Source: Clostridiales bacterium
GTDB lineage: Bacteria > Bacillota > Clostridia > Christensenellales > Aristaeellaceae
Length of the DNA stretch: 64,000 nt
Direction of reading: 5' to 3'
Assembly: GCA_012837965.1 (NCBI GenBank)
Contig: DUQF01000008.1
Location: forward strand, 55,344-119,343
Position 1 is the stretch's first letter, and each line of letters begins with the position of its first letter. This document shows, in pieces, positions 53,017 to 62,600 of this stretch. The notes below the pieces were generated by a model, which was given only the letters and a program-made list of their open reading frames with translations, had not been told where the DNA came from and did no database searches. The position numbers were made by a program, and so were the translations under genes.

Positions 53017-53709
53017 ATGAAATTTTTTACTGGATTTAGAGTTAGAGCTGCCTTAATTAAACAGCAGAAAGGCGACATTGAAGGTGCGAGAAGAAGTTAC
53101 GCTGAACTCTATGACAATAAAGTGCTTTTAGCTTCTTATTTACTGCCCTACTCATTACTTTTAATACGTGCAGGTGAATATGAAAAAGCAAAACAAGTTT
53201 TGCTTGATGCGCAAAAAGCACCCGACCTGAATTTAGAAAGAAAGCAGCAGTTATATGTCAACTATGGTGTGGCGCTCTGGAAGTTGGGCGATGAAGAGGG
53301 CGCTATCCGTAACTTAGAGGCGGCTCACCATAAGTATCCTTCGGGAATTGTGTATCAAACGCTAGGTTATCTGTATATTGAACAGGGTAACAAAGAGAAA
53401 GCCCTATCCTATAACGAGGAGGCACTGGAATATGACCACGAGGACCCGATTGTTTTAGACAACATGGGGCAAACTTTCTACCGTTTGCTTAACGATAAGG
53501 AAAGAGCTTTAGAGTATTTTAAAAAGGCCCATAAAATTAGCTCTACCAAGATAGATACACTCTACTTCCTTGCCAAGTATGATATCGAAAATGGAAACAA
53601 TAAGGCTGCGCTTGAAAAAATAGAAATCGCCCTTGCGGGAAATTTTTCTCCTCTTAACTATGCTACCGAAGAAAAATTAAATCACCTCAAAGCTCAAATT
53701 AAAGAATAA
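53017..53709 (+). CDS. Tetratricopeptide repeat protein
   Basis: 230 residues from ATG 53017, which is preceded by GGAAAGGGA; an in-frame TTG at 52996 has no ribosome binding site. About five TPR units span most of the protein, for example ARRSYAELYDNKVLLASYLLPYSLLLIRAGEYEKAKQVLLDA, YVNYGVALWKLGDEEGAIRNLEAA, YQTLGYLYIEQGNKEKALSYNEEAL and VLDNMGQTFYRLLNDKERALEYFKKA. It is cytosolic, with no signal peptide. It begins the operon leading to the M50 protease and ScpAB, two bases before the next gene. It is likely a protein-protein scaffold; the partner is unknown. Confidence 0.85.
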   Translation: MKFFTGFRVRAALIKQQKGDIEGARRSYAELYDNKVLLASYLLPYSLLLIRAGEYEKAKQVLLDAQKAPDLNLERKQQLYVNYGVALWKLGDEEGAIRNLEAAHHKYPSGIVYQTLGYLYIEQGNKEKALSYNEEALEYDHEDPIVLDNMGQTFYRLLNDKERALEYFKKAHKISSTKIDTLYFLAKYDIENGNNKAALEKIEIALAGNFSPLNYATEEKLNHLKAQIKE

Positions 53710-53711
53710 GC

Positions 53712-54491
53712 ATGCTCTCTGATTTTAATTTTGAAAACTTACCCATGAAACTATATAAGCTGGCAATTTATATTCCGGCTGTTATATTAGCGATTATTTT
53801 ACATGAAATTGCGCATGGGTATGTGGCTTACCGTTGCGGCGATGAAACCGCCAAGAATGACGGTCGCTTGTCTCTTAATCCCCTCAAGCACGTCGATCCG
53901 CTCGGTGCGTTGTTTCTTCTTATCTTTCGTGTAGGTTGGGCGAAACCTGTGCCAATCAATTTAGGCCGCCTAAGAAGACCTTTGCGGGATAGTACCTTGG
54001 TTGCTTTGGCAGGGGTTACGGTAAATTTTCTTTTGTTTTTGTTTTTTTCTTTTACCAGCATTATCTTATGTAGCAGTTTGTATTCCGCTGAAGCTATATC
54101 CGCTTTAGGCCGTCCATTTTTTCTAAGAATGGATAGCTGGGGCTATTTACTTCAGCTTTCGCCTGAAACTTATTTGTATCTTGAGCCAGTCATAAAAACT
54201 AAGTGGTTATTACCCATCCAAACATTTGTTCTCTTTAGTGCGCAGATTAATCTTGGGCTGTGCTTATTTAACCTTCTTCCCTTTCCACCGCTTGATGGGT
54301 TTCATGTGGTTAATAACATATTTTTTAAAGGGAAACTTAACTTATCTGATAGAGCCTTCGTGATCTTACGGGTAGTGTTTTTAATTTTGCTTCTTTTTAC
54401 AGATGTCGTTGGTGAGCGGATATCAACTGTAATGCTGTGGGTTCAGACCAGTGTGGTTAATGTTCTTTTGATGCTTGCTGGAGGAGTGTAA
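53712..54491 (+). CDS. M50 (site-2 protease family) membrane metalloprotease
   Basis: 259 residues with about five membrane segments. The zinc motif is HEIAH at residues 31-35, followed by GYVAYRCGDETAKNDGRLSLNPLKHVDPLG, typical of the short rhomboid-like S2P family without a PDZ domain. The third ligand lies in LLPFPPLDGFH. It would cleave membrane substrates. Homologues are often found next to scpA-scpB in Clostridia, and its TAA is 2 bases before scpA. Confidence 0.92.
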   Translation: MLSDFNFENLPMKLYKLAIYIPAVILAIILHEIAHGYVAYRCGDETAKNDGRLSLNPLKHVDPLGALFLLIFRVGWAKPVPINLGRLRRPLRDSTLVALAGVTVNFLLFLFFSFTSIILCSSLYSAEAISALGRPFFLRMDSWGYLLQLSPETYLYLEPVIKTKWLLPIQTFVLFSAQINLGLCLFNLLPFPPLDGFHVVNNIFFKGKLNLSDRAFVILRVVFLILLLFTDVVGERISTVMLWVQTSVVNVLLMLAGGV

Positions 54492-54493
54492 CT

Positions 54494-55216
54494 TTGTCAA
54501 CACTTACTTTACATTTAGATCAGTTTGAAGGTCCGCTTGATTTGTTGCTTTTTTTGGTTGGTAAAGCAAAGATTGATATTAAGGATATCTTTATTTCTGA
54601 CATAACTGAGCAATATATTGCCGCTATCAACGCCCAAAACGCTTGGGATATGGATGATGCGAGCGATTTTATACGTATGGCATCAACTTTGTTACAAATC
54701 AAGAGCAGGGCCTTGTTACCGAGGCAGGAACCTTTACCGGAAAATGATCCTGAGATGATACTCATTCGCCAGCTTGAAGAATATGCAGCTCTTAAAGAAG
54801 TTGCACAGGAAATGAAAGGGTTTGAAACTGCTGCCGCGAAAATCCATGAAAAACTACCTGAAGAATATCCTTTGCCGCCTCTGACCTTTGAATTAACCGG
54901 ACTTTCCTTGGAAGGTTTAACCGAAGCATTTGCTAATGTTCTTGCGCGATTAGCAGAAAGAAACGCTTTTGATGCCCTGCCTACCACTCGCAGGATTGTA
55001 CGAGAAGAATTTACCGTTCCTCAGTTGATGGGTAGAATTATGAAAGAGCTACGCCATCATAGCGTAAGTTTTGTTTCGCTTTTAAGTGAAGAAATGGCAA
55101 CTCGAGAAGAAGTTGTAACCTTATTTTTGGCGGTTCTTGAACTATTAAGAACGGGGAAGATTCTTTGTAAGCAAAACAAGACCTATGATGATATTATTAT
55201 CCGTAAAACAACCTAA
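54494..55216 (+). CDS. scpA: Segregation and condensation protein A
   Basis: 240 residues from TTG 54494 with GGAGGAG upstream. It is the kleisin that bridges SMC heads. The start LTLHLDQFEGPLDLLLFLVGKAKIDIKDIFISDITEQYIAAI is diagnostic, followed by SDFIRMASTLLQIKSRALLPR. The C-terminal winged helix (RRIVREEFTVPQLMGRIMKELRHH and VTLFLAVLELLRTGKI) contacts the SMC ATPase. It is followed by scpB after 7 bases. Confidence 0.95.
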   Translation: MSTLTLHLDQFEGPLDLLLFLVGKAKIDIKDIFISDITEQYIAAINAQNAWDMDDASDFIRMASTLLQIKSRALLPRQEPLPENDPEMILIRQLEEYAALKEVAQEMKGFETAAAKIHEKLPEEYPLPPLTFELTGLSLEGLTEAFANVLARLAERNAFDALPTTRRIVREEFTVPQLMGRIMKELRHHSVSFVSLLSEEMATREEVVTLFLAVLELLRTGKILCKQNKTYDDIIIRKTT

Positions 55217-55223
55217 AGGAAAA

Positions 55224-55781
55224 ATGATGGAAGAAAAAAAGAAATTAGTTAATATTTTAGAGGCTATTTTGTTCGTGGCTGGTGATCCTGTCAATATTGA
55301 AGACTTAACCCAAAACTTAAATTTGACAGAGCTTGAAATCCTTCATGCCGCTGACCAACTGGAAAGCCGTTATGAATCCCAGAACAGCGGTATTGTCCTT
55401 AAGCGTTTTGGTAATCATTTGCAGCTTGGGACACGCTCTGATTATGCTGTATACATCGAAGACATGTTGCAGCCGGTCCAGCGGCAATCACTTTCCAGAT
55501 CTGCCCTTGAAACCCTTGCTATTATTGCCTATCGGCAGCCGACAACACGCCTTGATATTGAAAAAATCAGAGGCGTTAAAAGTAATTATTCCGTACAGTC
55601 GCTGCTGGCTAAAAACTTAATTGAAGAGGTGGGTCGGCGGGATACCATTGGGCGACCTATTTTGTATGGAACGACCGATCAGTTTCTTTCCCATTTTGGC
55701 ATCACTTCTCTTAGTGAACTTCCCGATTTACCGGACATACCTTCCATGGATAAACAAATAGAAACAACCTCCGAAGATTAG
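55224..55781 (+). CDS. scpB: Segregation and condensation protein B
   Basis: 185 residues from ATG 55224 (AAAGGA upstream); the frame is open further into scpA but has no better start. The protein dimerises through its winged helices and binds ScpA: NILEAILFVAGDPVNIEDLTQNL near the N-terminus and SRSALETLAIIAYRQPTTRLDIEKIRGVKSNYSVQSLLAKNLIEEVGRRDTIGRPILYGTTDQFL. It completes the SMC-ScpAB complex for chromosome segregation. Its end overlaps a hairpin terminator. Confidence 0.95.
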   Translation: MMEEKKKLVNILEAILFVAGDPVNIEDLTQNLNLTELEILHAADQLESRYESQNSGIVLKRFGNHLQLGTRSDYAVYIEDMLQPVQRQSLSRSALETLAIIAYRQPTTRLDIEKIRGVKSNYSVQSLLAKNLIEEVGRRDTIGRPILYGTTDQFLSHFGITSLSELPDLPDIPSMDKQIETTSED

Positions 55782-55796
55782 TCCGGAGGCTGTTTC
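55761..55796. terminator. Hairpin between scpB and the convergent nucleotidyltransferase gene
   Basis: Arms 55761-55773 and 55784-55796 pair over 13 positions with one mismatch, overlapping the scpB stop. The T-run is weak, so it may act in both directions with modest strength. Confidence 0.6.
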
Positions 55797-55806
55797 ATTT
55801 AGAGGG

Positions 55807-56718
55807 TTATGCCCATAAATTATTTGGGTATACACCGCTGTCGGACAATTGTGCGAGGTTTTCTTTTACAATGGGAGTATCTGAGGGGTTGGTTACTCCA
55901 AACCAGCGGTCAGATGAGCGAAGGACTTTAACACTGCATTTTCCTTCCTTAAGCAAGCTTCCAACTACGGTAGGCAACAAATATTCATGCTTCAAGGGAT
56001 TGGTGGTCATTGCTTCACGATAGAAGGCCGCAAAGCCTTCGTCAAGACGGTCAATGTAGTCAGGTGTAAATCCCCACATGTTCATAGAAACAATGTCATC
56101 GTAGGACAGGCGATGGTACGTGTGGTTATCCTCAGTATACAGCGGACCATCTACGCTGTTAATAATATGAAGGCGTTCAATTACATGATTTAGCATTCCA
56201 TCGTCATTAATGCTGCAAACTCCGCGCGATACATGACCGGACTCTGACAGTGTTTTACCAAGCTCAAAGCCGACCATAGAATACTGACTAGGCTTGGGAC
56301 TGCTTGCCAGATATTGATATATGGTTTGATAGGCCGATCTGCCATAGAAATCATCGCCGTTGATGGTACAAAACGGTGCGTCAATGTAGGGTTTACAGCA
56401 TAGAACCGCATGTGCAGTTCCCCAAGGTTTAATCCTTTCGGTGGGGACTTTTAAGCCTTCAGGCAGTTTATCCAGTTCCTGGAAAACATATTGTACATCC
56501 ATGACCTCTTCAGCCTTGTGGCCGATAAAATCACGAAAATCATTTTCGATTCTATGATTGATAATGAAAATGACCCTCTCAAAACCCGCTTGTTTTGCAT
56601 CATAAATAGAGTAATCGATCAACCCCTCGCCATTACGCCCAAAAGGCGTCATTTGTTTAAGGCCGCCAAAGCGGCTACCGATACCGGCGGCCATAACCAC
56701 AAGAATAGGTTTTTGCAT
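55807..56718 (-). CDS. Sugar-phosphate nucleotidyltransferase family protein
   Basis: 303 residues from ATG 56718 (GGAGG ahead). It is a glycosyltransferase-A fold NTP-transferase. LVVMAAGIGSRFGGLKQMTPFG is the nucleotide-binding signature, VIFIINHRI and PWGTAHAVLCC follow, and INGDDFYGRSAYQ is the metal site. The second half (GFELGKTLSESGHVSRGVCSINDDGMLNHVIER; SMNMWGFTPDYIDRLDEGF) is typical of a group of about 300 residues whose sugar is not assigned. It may activate a hexose 1-phosphate for wall polymers. It stands alone on the minus strand. Confidence 0.82.
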   Translation of the reverse strand: MQKPILVVMAAGIGSRFGGLKQMTPFGRNGEGLIDYSIYDAKQAGFERVIFIINHRIENDFRDFIGHKAEEVMDVQYVFQELDKLPEGLKVPTERIKPWGTAHAVLCCKPYIDAPFCTINGDDFYGRSAYQTIYQYLASSPKPSQYSMVGFELGKTLSESGHVSRGVCSINDDGMLNHVIERLHIINSVDGPLYTEDNHTYHRLSYDDIVSMNMWGFTPDYIDRLDEGFAAFYREAMTTNPLKHEYLLPTVVGSLLKEGKCSVKVLRSSDRWFGVTNPSDTPIVKENLAQLSDSGVYPNNLWA

Positions 56719-56735
56719 AATGTACCTCCAAACCA

Positions 56736-56764
56736 TTGAATTTTTGTTCCGTAACAAGTATACT
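56736..56764 (+). promoter_or_regulatory. Promoter of the small membrane protein/UDG genes
   Basis: TTGAAT (56736-56741) and TATACT (56759-56764) are spaced by 17 bp, 40 bases upstream of the start. Confidence 0.6.
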
Positions 56765-56804
56765 CTAAATTGTCTTGAAAGAAAAGTAAAGACAGGTGAG
56801 GCAG

Positions 56805-57008
56805 ATGAAAAACACAGATGATTTTTTATTAGACGAGGAAACAGAACGAAAAAGAGATCGGCTCAGGTTTGCTCAAGGCATGAGTGATTTTGTAGCTGTC
56901 GTTATTGGCGTAGGCCTTATTTTGTTGTTAGTCCTTTTGTTGGTCAGCCTGCTTAACTGGCTCAAGGATGACCTTTGGTTCATGTTTGGATTTTTGTTTG
57001 AGTCATGA
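56805..57008 (+). CDS. Small single-pass membrane protein, unknown function
   Basis: 67 residues from ATG 56805 (AGGTGAGG upstream; an in-frame GTG at 56796 lies in that site). A charged N-terminus (DEETERKRDRLRF) is followed by a single long hydrophobic segment (about residues 28-50) and a short tail with WLKDDLWFMFGF. I do not recognise a family. It overlaps the uracil-DNA glycosylase gene by 4 bases, which supports it being translated. Confidence 0.7.
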   Translation: MKNTDDFLLDEETERKRDRLRFAQGMSDFVAVVIGVGLILLLVLLLVSLLNWLKDDLWFMFGFLFES

Positions 57009-57574
57009 TTGTTACTTCTTGGAATCAACTGCATAAGGACATTCTCAACTGCACGGCTTGCCCTTTACATCAGGGAATTAGGCATAAAGTGGCAGGGCAA
57101 GGAGACCCTAATGCTACAGTCATGATTGTGGGCGAGGGACCGGGTGCTCAAGAAGATCTAAAAGGGATTGCTTTTATTGGCGCGGCCGGTGAACTGCTTA
57201 CAAAAATGTTGGCGGCCATTCATATAGATCGTAAGGACGTTTATATCTCCAATGTTATCAAATGTAGGCCACCGAATAACCGTACGCCAACCATGCAGGA
57301 GTGCAATCAATGTTTACCTTTTCTTCGCCAACAGTTTGCGCTTGTCCGTCCACAAATTATGTTGCTGATGGGTTCTACTGCCCTTAAAGCTTTGCTGTCG
57401 CCTGAATTAACTATCACAAAATCAAGGGGGAAGTGGGTGGAGCGAAAAGGTATTTGGATGCTTCCAACATACCATCCCGCCGCATTGCTAAGGGATCCGG
57501 CCAAAAAAATAGAAGCTTGGCATGATATGCAGTTACTTGAAAGCAAGTTAAAAGAACTGGACAGTTTAATTTGA
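57005..57574 (+). CDS. Uracil-DNA glycosylase, family 4
   Basis: 189 residues. It removes uracil from DNA. It contains the four cluster cysteines of the iron-sulfur family 4 enzymes (CTACP near residues 16-19, KCRPPNNRTP and ECNQCLPF). GEGPGAQEDLKGIAFIGAAGELL is the catalytic motif 1 and PTYHPAALLRDPAKK motif 2. It is of the thermophile/Clostridia type. It overlaps the small membrane protein gene; the link is probably transcriptional only. Confidence 0.93.
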   Translation: MIVTSWNQLHKDILNCTACPLHQGIRHKVAGQGDPNATVMIVGEGPGAQEDLKGIAFIGAAGELLTKMLAAIHIDRKDVYISNVIKCRPPNNRTPTMQECNQCLPFLRQQFALVRPQIMLLMGSTALKALLSPELTITKSRGKWVERKGIWMLPTYHPAALLRDPAKKIEAWHDMQLLESKLKELDSLI

Positions 57575-57617
57575 CGGGAGAGGTTGTTCATCTTATAATG
57601 TTTCTAAGGAGGCATGT

Positions 57618-58112
57618 ATGGAGGATTTTTTAACTTATTTACCCTATATTATCAGCGGAGTATTGGCTGCGGGACTTTTCGCATTTGAGGTTTTAATGCC
57701 TGGTTTTGGAGCTGCGGGTATTTCAGGCGGTATTCTTTTTCTGCTGGACATTCTTTTGCTTCTAAAAAACCATGGTGCAACGGCTGCTCTTGGGGGGGCA
57801 TTGGTTATTTTGGCCTTGACTGGTATTTTTTCCTTTGTTCTCCTTAAAACAGGCTTTAGGAGCAAATTTAGTTCCCTGGTGCTAAGTGATTCCTCAACTA
57901 AAGAAGAAGGTTACCGAGCGGCTGATGATCTTGACGCACTGGTAGGAAAGCGTGGAACGACTGTAACCCCCCTTCGTCCGAGCGGTATCGGTTTGATTGA
58001 AGAACAACGCTATACTGTTCAGACTGCCGGCGAATATGTAGATAAAAATACGCCCATTGTTATCACGAGAGTGGAGGGCGGAAAACTTTTTGTAGAACAA
58101 GAAAGGAAATAG
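57618..58112 (+). CDS. NfeD family membrane protein (short form)
   Basis: 164 residues, ATG behind AAGGAGG. Three or four membrane segments (about 8-85, including LMPGFGAAGISGGILFLLDILLLL) are followed by a C-terminal OB-fold domain (LVGKRGTTVTPLRPSGIGLIEEQRYTVQTAGEYVDKNTPIVITRVEGGKLFVEQ). The serine protease part of long NfeD proteins is absent. Such short NfeD proteins pair with flotillin-like FloA, encoded next after 6 bases, in membrane microdomain organisation. Confidence 0.92.
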   Translation: MEDFLTYLPYIISGVLAAGLFAFEVLMPGFGAAGISGGILFLLDILLLLKNHGATAALGGALVILALTGIFSFVLLKTGFRSKFSSLVLSDSSTKEEGYRAADDLDALVGKRGTTVTPLRPSGIGLIEEQRYTVQTAGEYVDKNTPIVITRVEGGKLFVEQERK

Positions 58113-58118
58113 TTTCTC

Positions 58119-59126
58119 ATGATCTATCCAGAAATTACCTTAGTAGTTATTATTGTTGCTGTTGTCGCGGTAGCGGTTGTTTTTTTCCGCTATGTGCCTA
58201 TCGGATTATGGATTAGGGCGCGTGCGTCGGGTGTTCCGCTTACCATCGGTATGCTCATTGGTATGCGGCTGCGTAAAATTTCACCCGTCCGGTTGGTAAA
58301 TGCGCTTATTACCGCTAGCAAGGCTGGACTTAATATCACCATGAATCAGCTGGAAAAGCATGTGTTAGCAGGTGGTAATATCGAACGAGTTATCAAGGCG
58401 CAGATTTCTGCCCAACAAGCGGGTTTGCCTCTACAGTTTGAACAGGCTTGTGCTATCGACCTTGCAGGACGTGATGTATTACAGGCAGTTCAGATGAGCG
58501 TTAACCCCAAAATTATTGAAACGCCGCCCGTTTCCGCTATGGCGATTGATGGCATTGAGCTACGTGTTAAAGCTCAAGTGACCGTTCGCACCAACATCCA
58601 GCAGTTGGTTGGCGGTGCCGGAGAAGAAACAATTATTGCCCGTGTTGGCGAAGGTATCGTAACGACTATTGGTTCCTCCGCCACCCATAAGGCTGTGCTT
58701 GAAAACCCTGATCTTATCAGCCGCACGGTTTTGGAAAAAGGCTTGGATGCAGGAACAGCTTATGAAATTTTGTCTATTGATATCGCTGACGTAGACGTTG
58801 GCCGAAACATCGGTGCACAGCTTCAAATGGATCAAGCGGAAGCAGATCGGCGCATCGCTCAAGCGAAGGCGGAGGAGCGCCGTGCTATGGCCGTTGCTCA
58901 TGAGCAGGAAATGAAAGCTTCGGTTCAGGAGATGCGTGCAAAAGTTGTTCAGGCAGAAGCTGAAATCCCCCTTGCTATTGCTGAGGCTCTACGTACCGGT
59001 AAGCTTGGCGTGATGGATTACTATCAACTGCAAAACATTATGGCCGATACCTCTATGCGCGAGGGTATTTCCAAGGCTGCCGAAACGCAGGGGTCACAGA
59101 AACAGTCTGGCGAAGAATTAAAGTAA
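58119..59126 (+). CDS. floA: Flotillin-like protein FloA
   Basis: 335 residues, typical length. It has one N-terminal membrane segment (residues 4-24, [19 protein letters not shown]), then the SPFH-type domain with [28 protein letters not shown] and [46 protein letters not shown]. The final third is an Ala/Glu/Gln-rich coiled coil ([26 protein letters not shown]). It forms functional membrane microdomains. It is second in the nfeD-floA-unknown operon. Confidence 0.95.
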   Translation: MIYPEITLVVIIVAVVAVAVVFFRYVPIGLWIRARASGVPLTIGMLIGMRLRKISPVRLVNALITASKAGLNITMNQLEKHVLAGGNIERVIKAQISAQQAGLPLQFEQACAIDLAGRDVLQAVQMSVNPKIIETPPVSAMAIDGIELRVKAQVTVRTNIQQLVGGAGEETIIARVGEGIVTTIGSSATHKAVLENPDLISRTVLEKGLDAGTAYEILSIDIADVDVGRNIGAQLQMDQAEADRRIAQAKAEERRAMAVAHEQEMKASVQEMRAKVVQAEAEIPLAIAEALRTGKLGVMDYYQLQNIMADTSMREGISKAAETQGSQKQSGEELK

Positions 59127-59132
59127 TTCGTT

Positions 59133-59570
59133 ATGTTAAGAGGACTTATTATTTACCTTCTTGTTGTGATTGTTTCAAAGTATTTAAGCAGCAAGAAGAA
59201 ACAGACAAATACTAAAAATACAAAAAATCAGCCGATCAAAGAGAGGGTGCCTCCATCCCAAGGACAAACAAGTTTTGAACTGACTGCGGAATCCGGTCAG
59301 CTTTCGGAAAAAGCACCGGTATTTGAACGTGCGCCAAGAACTTTCCAGTCTCTGGAAACCTCATATTCCGACTTTTCTAATCAATCTAGCTTTGAAGAAA
59401 AGGGGAGTCAAAGTCTGATGCCGGCTAAGCGTCTTACACATAATACGGCCGTTTCGCAGACGCTGGGTCAGGAAAAAATAATGGCCCAAACAATTATACA
59501 AGGCATAGTGTGGCAGGAGATTCTCTCCAAACCCAAAGGATTGCGGGTCGGCTATCGACCCAAAGGATAA
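59133..59570 (+). CDS. Membrane-anchored protein of unknown function downstream of floA
   Basis: 145 residues. An N-terminal membrane segment (residues 3-17) is followed by a basic stretch (SSKKKQTNTKNTKN), a low-complexity, Ser/Thr/Glu-rich middle of about 80 residues, and a compact hydrophobic C-terminal motif (TIIQGIVWQEILSKPKGLRVG). The pattern of anchor, disordered linker and short terminal peptide suggests docking to a partner, perhaps FloA or NfeD. No family is recognised. It begins 6 bases after floA. Confidence 0.75.
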   Translation: MLRGLIIYLLVVIVSKYLSSKKKQTNTKNTKNQPIKERVPPSQGQTSFELTAESGQLSEKAPVFERAPRTFQSLETSYSDFSNQSSFEEKGSQSLMPAKRLTHNTAVSQTLGQEKIMAQTIIQGIVWQEILSKPKGLRVGYRPKG

Positions 59571-59577
59571 GCAATTA

Positions 59578-59597
59578 CAGCACGCCTCAGCGTGCTG
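59578..59597 (+). terminator. Hairpin after the nfeD-floA operon
   Basis: A perfect 8-bp stem (59578-59585 with 59590-59597) with a 4-base loop is followed only by ATTTAA, so termination may be weak. It lies 27 bases before the lacZ start. An additional small hairpin (GGGTCG/CGACCC, 59545-59561) sits at the end of the previous gene. I see no good separate promoter for lacZ. Confidence 0.5.
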
Positions 59598-59624
59598 ATT
59601 TAATGTATGAAGGAGGAGAATCTT

Positions 59625-62600
59625 ATGGCGTTTTCATTTGAAAAGCTTAGTAACCCACTTTATTTTCAGGAGAATGTACTACCGCCGCATTCTGACCATG
59701 CCTTTTATGCAAGCAAGGAAGAAATGCGTTCAGGCAAGTCAAGCCTAATACATTCCCTGAACGGTGTATGGCGGTTTGCCTATGCAACCAACGAAGAGCA
59801 GGTTATTGCAGGATTTGAATCAAAGGAATATTCTTGCAAGAATTGGTCAAAAATTGTAGTTCCGGCTCACATTCAGTTGGAGGGCTATGGTCATCCACAG
59901 TACACTAACGTCCAGTATCCTTGGGATGGCTGTGAGGAAGTGGACTTAGGCAATGCGCCGGTAGATTTTAATCCCGTAGCCTGCTATGCTAAATATTTTT
60001 ATCTTCCCTCAAATTTTAACAAAAAACGAGTATTTCTTTCTCTGCAGGGTGCGGAGAGTTGCGTGGCAGTATGGTTAAATGGGCATTATGTTGGTTTTAC
60101 CGGTGATTCTTTTACTGGTCACGACTTTGAATTGACGCCATATTTAATTAAAGGCGAAAACAAGTTAGCTATGCGTGTATATAAGTGGTGGTCAGGTAGC
60201 TGGATGGAGGATCAGGACTTTATGCGATTTAGCGGTCTGTTTAGAGATGTATATTTGTATGCGGCTTCGGAAATGCATGTTTATGATTTGAAGATTAATA
60301 CTGTTCTTGATGAAAACTATCAAAATGCCAAAATTGATGGTCAAATTACTTTTCTTGAAGAAAGCAAAGGAACTGTAGACATTGCATTGCGATACGGTCA
60401 AGAAACTATTCATTTCATAGAAATGGCCGTTGATGATAAAGATATATCTTTCCAAATTGACGTTGCGAATGCTCATCTATGGTCAGCAGAAACCCCGCAC
60501 TTATATACCCTTGAAGTTATTTTAAAAAATCAAGATGGAAATATTGTCGAAGCTATTAAAAACCCCGTTGGTATTAGGGAGTTTAAGATTATTGATAAAA
60601 TCATGTGCATAAATGGCAAGCGCATTATATTCAAGGGTGTTAATCGGCACGATTATAGCGCAGCTAACGGACGGGTGGTTACTGAAGAAGACATTCGTCG
60701 TGACCTAATTATCATGAAGCGCAACAATATCAATGCCGTCAGAACCAGTCACTATCCAAACAATTCTGTTCTGTATTACCTATGTGATGAGCTTGGCCTC
60801 TATGTTATTGACGAAGCCAACCTTGAAACCCATGGTGTTTGGGAGCAAATGAATATACAGGGAAAAGATATCAACTTTGCTATTCCGGGCAATCACATGG
60901 AATGGTGGCCAATGCTGAAAAGCCGAGTTGATTCCGTCTACCAGCGCGATAAAAACCATCCAAGTATTTTGATTTGGAGTTGTGGTAATGAGGCCTTTGG
61001 TGGCGAAGTCATTTACAAAATGAGCGAACGTTTCAGGGAGCTTGATCCAAGTCGCCTTGTTCACTATGAAGGCATTCGTCAAGATATGCGTTATCCAGAT
61101 TCAAGCGATATGATGAGCCATATGTATACGCCTGCTTTAGAGGTAGAGCAATACCTGAAAGAAAATCGTGACAAACCCTTCATCCTTTGCGAATATACAC
61201 ATTCAATGAGCAATTCAAACGGCGCTATGCACTGGTATACCAAGCTTGCCTATCGTGAGCCTCTGTACCAAGGCGGCTTTATTTGGGACTTTATTGACCA
61301 ATCGCTTATAATGAAAGGTTTTGATGGTAAAGATGTCATGCTCTATGGTGGTGACCATGGTGATCGCCCTAACGATGATGTCTTCTGCGGAAATGGTATT
61401 GTATTTGGTGATGGAAAACCAACCCCTAAACTACAAGAAGTTAAATACAATTATCAAGATATATTTATAAAGGCAAATAAAAAGAAAATTAAAATTACAA
61501 ACCACAGTTTGTTTTTAAATACTTCAGTATACACTTGTGTTGTGTCCTTGCTTCGTGATGGACATTTGGTAAAAACTGTAGTGTTAAACACAGACGTAGC
61601 TGCTGGAGAAAAAAAGAGCTATCCGTTACCTTTCGCTCTTCCCACATTACCGGGTGAATACTGTGTACAGGTATCCTTTACTTTGCGTAATAATACCTGT
61701 TGGGCACAACTTGGGCATGAGGTTGCCTTTGGTCAAGGAATCTTTAAGGTTGAACAGGGAAATAAACTAGCGACCATTGTGCACGCGCCTCTTCGTATCG
61801 TACATGGCGTATTTAATACGGGTATTATTGGCGACCATTTTTCCGTTTTATTTAGTCACGCACAAGGTGGTTTAACCTCCTATCGTTTTGGAGATAGAGA
61901 GTTGCTTAAATCGATGCCACGCCCCACTTTCTGGCGTGCGCCCATTGATAACGATACCGGTAACGGCATGCCAGCCCGCTATAGTCAGTGGAAGCTTGCT
62001 TCGCTGTATATTTCTAATAAGCTTGCCAAAACAAATCCCTCACGCAGCGAAATAAAACAGCTACAAGATGGTTCAGTTGAAATAAGCTTTGTTTACGGCT
62101 TACCGATGGAGCCTTTTGCAGAATGTATTGTTACTTATAGGGTTTATCCATCAGGTGAAGTGAATGTTGTTCAGAACTATTCGCCTGTTGAAGGCTTAAT
62201 TGAAATGCCTTTATTCGGTTATCAAATGACGCTGGATTCCGATTTCAAATATGTTCGTTACTATGGTATGGGACCGGAAGAAAACTACGTTGATCGAAAA
62301 GAAGGAGCGCGTCTTGGAATCTTTGATACGACTCCGCATGAAAACTTGACACCCTATATTCGCCCCCAAGAATGCGGAAACCGTACGGGTATACGCTGGG
62401 CAGAACTCACCGACAAAAAAGGCAGAGGCTTTAGATTCACGGCAAACGAAGCTCCCTTTGAACTGGGCGTACTACCTTATACGGCGCATGAAATGGAAAA
62501 TGCGCGCCATCCAAACGAGTTGCCACCCGTTTATCAGACGGTACTGCGCATCGCATCCCAGCAAATGGGTGTTGGTGGCGATAACAGTTGGGGAGCCCGC

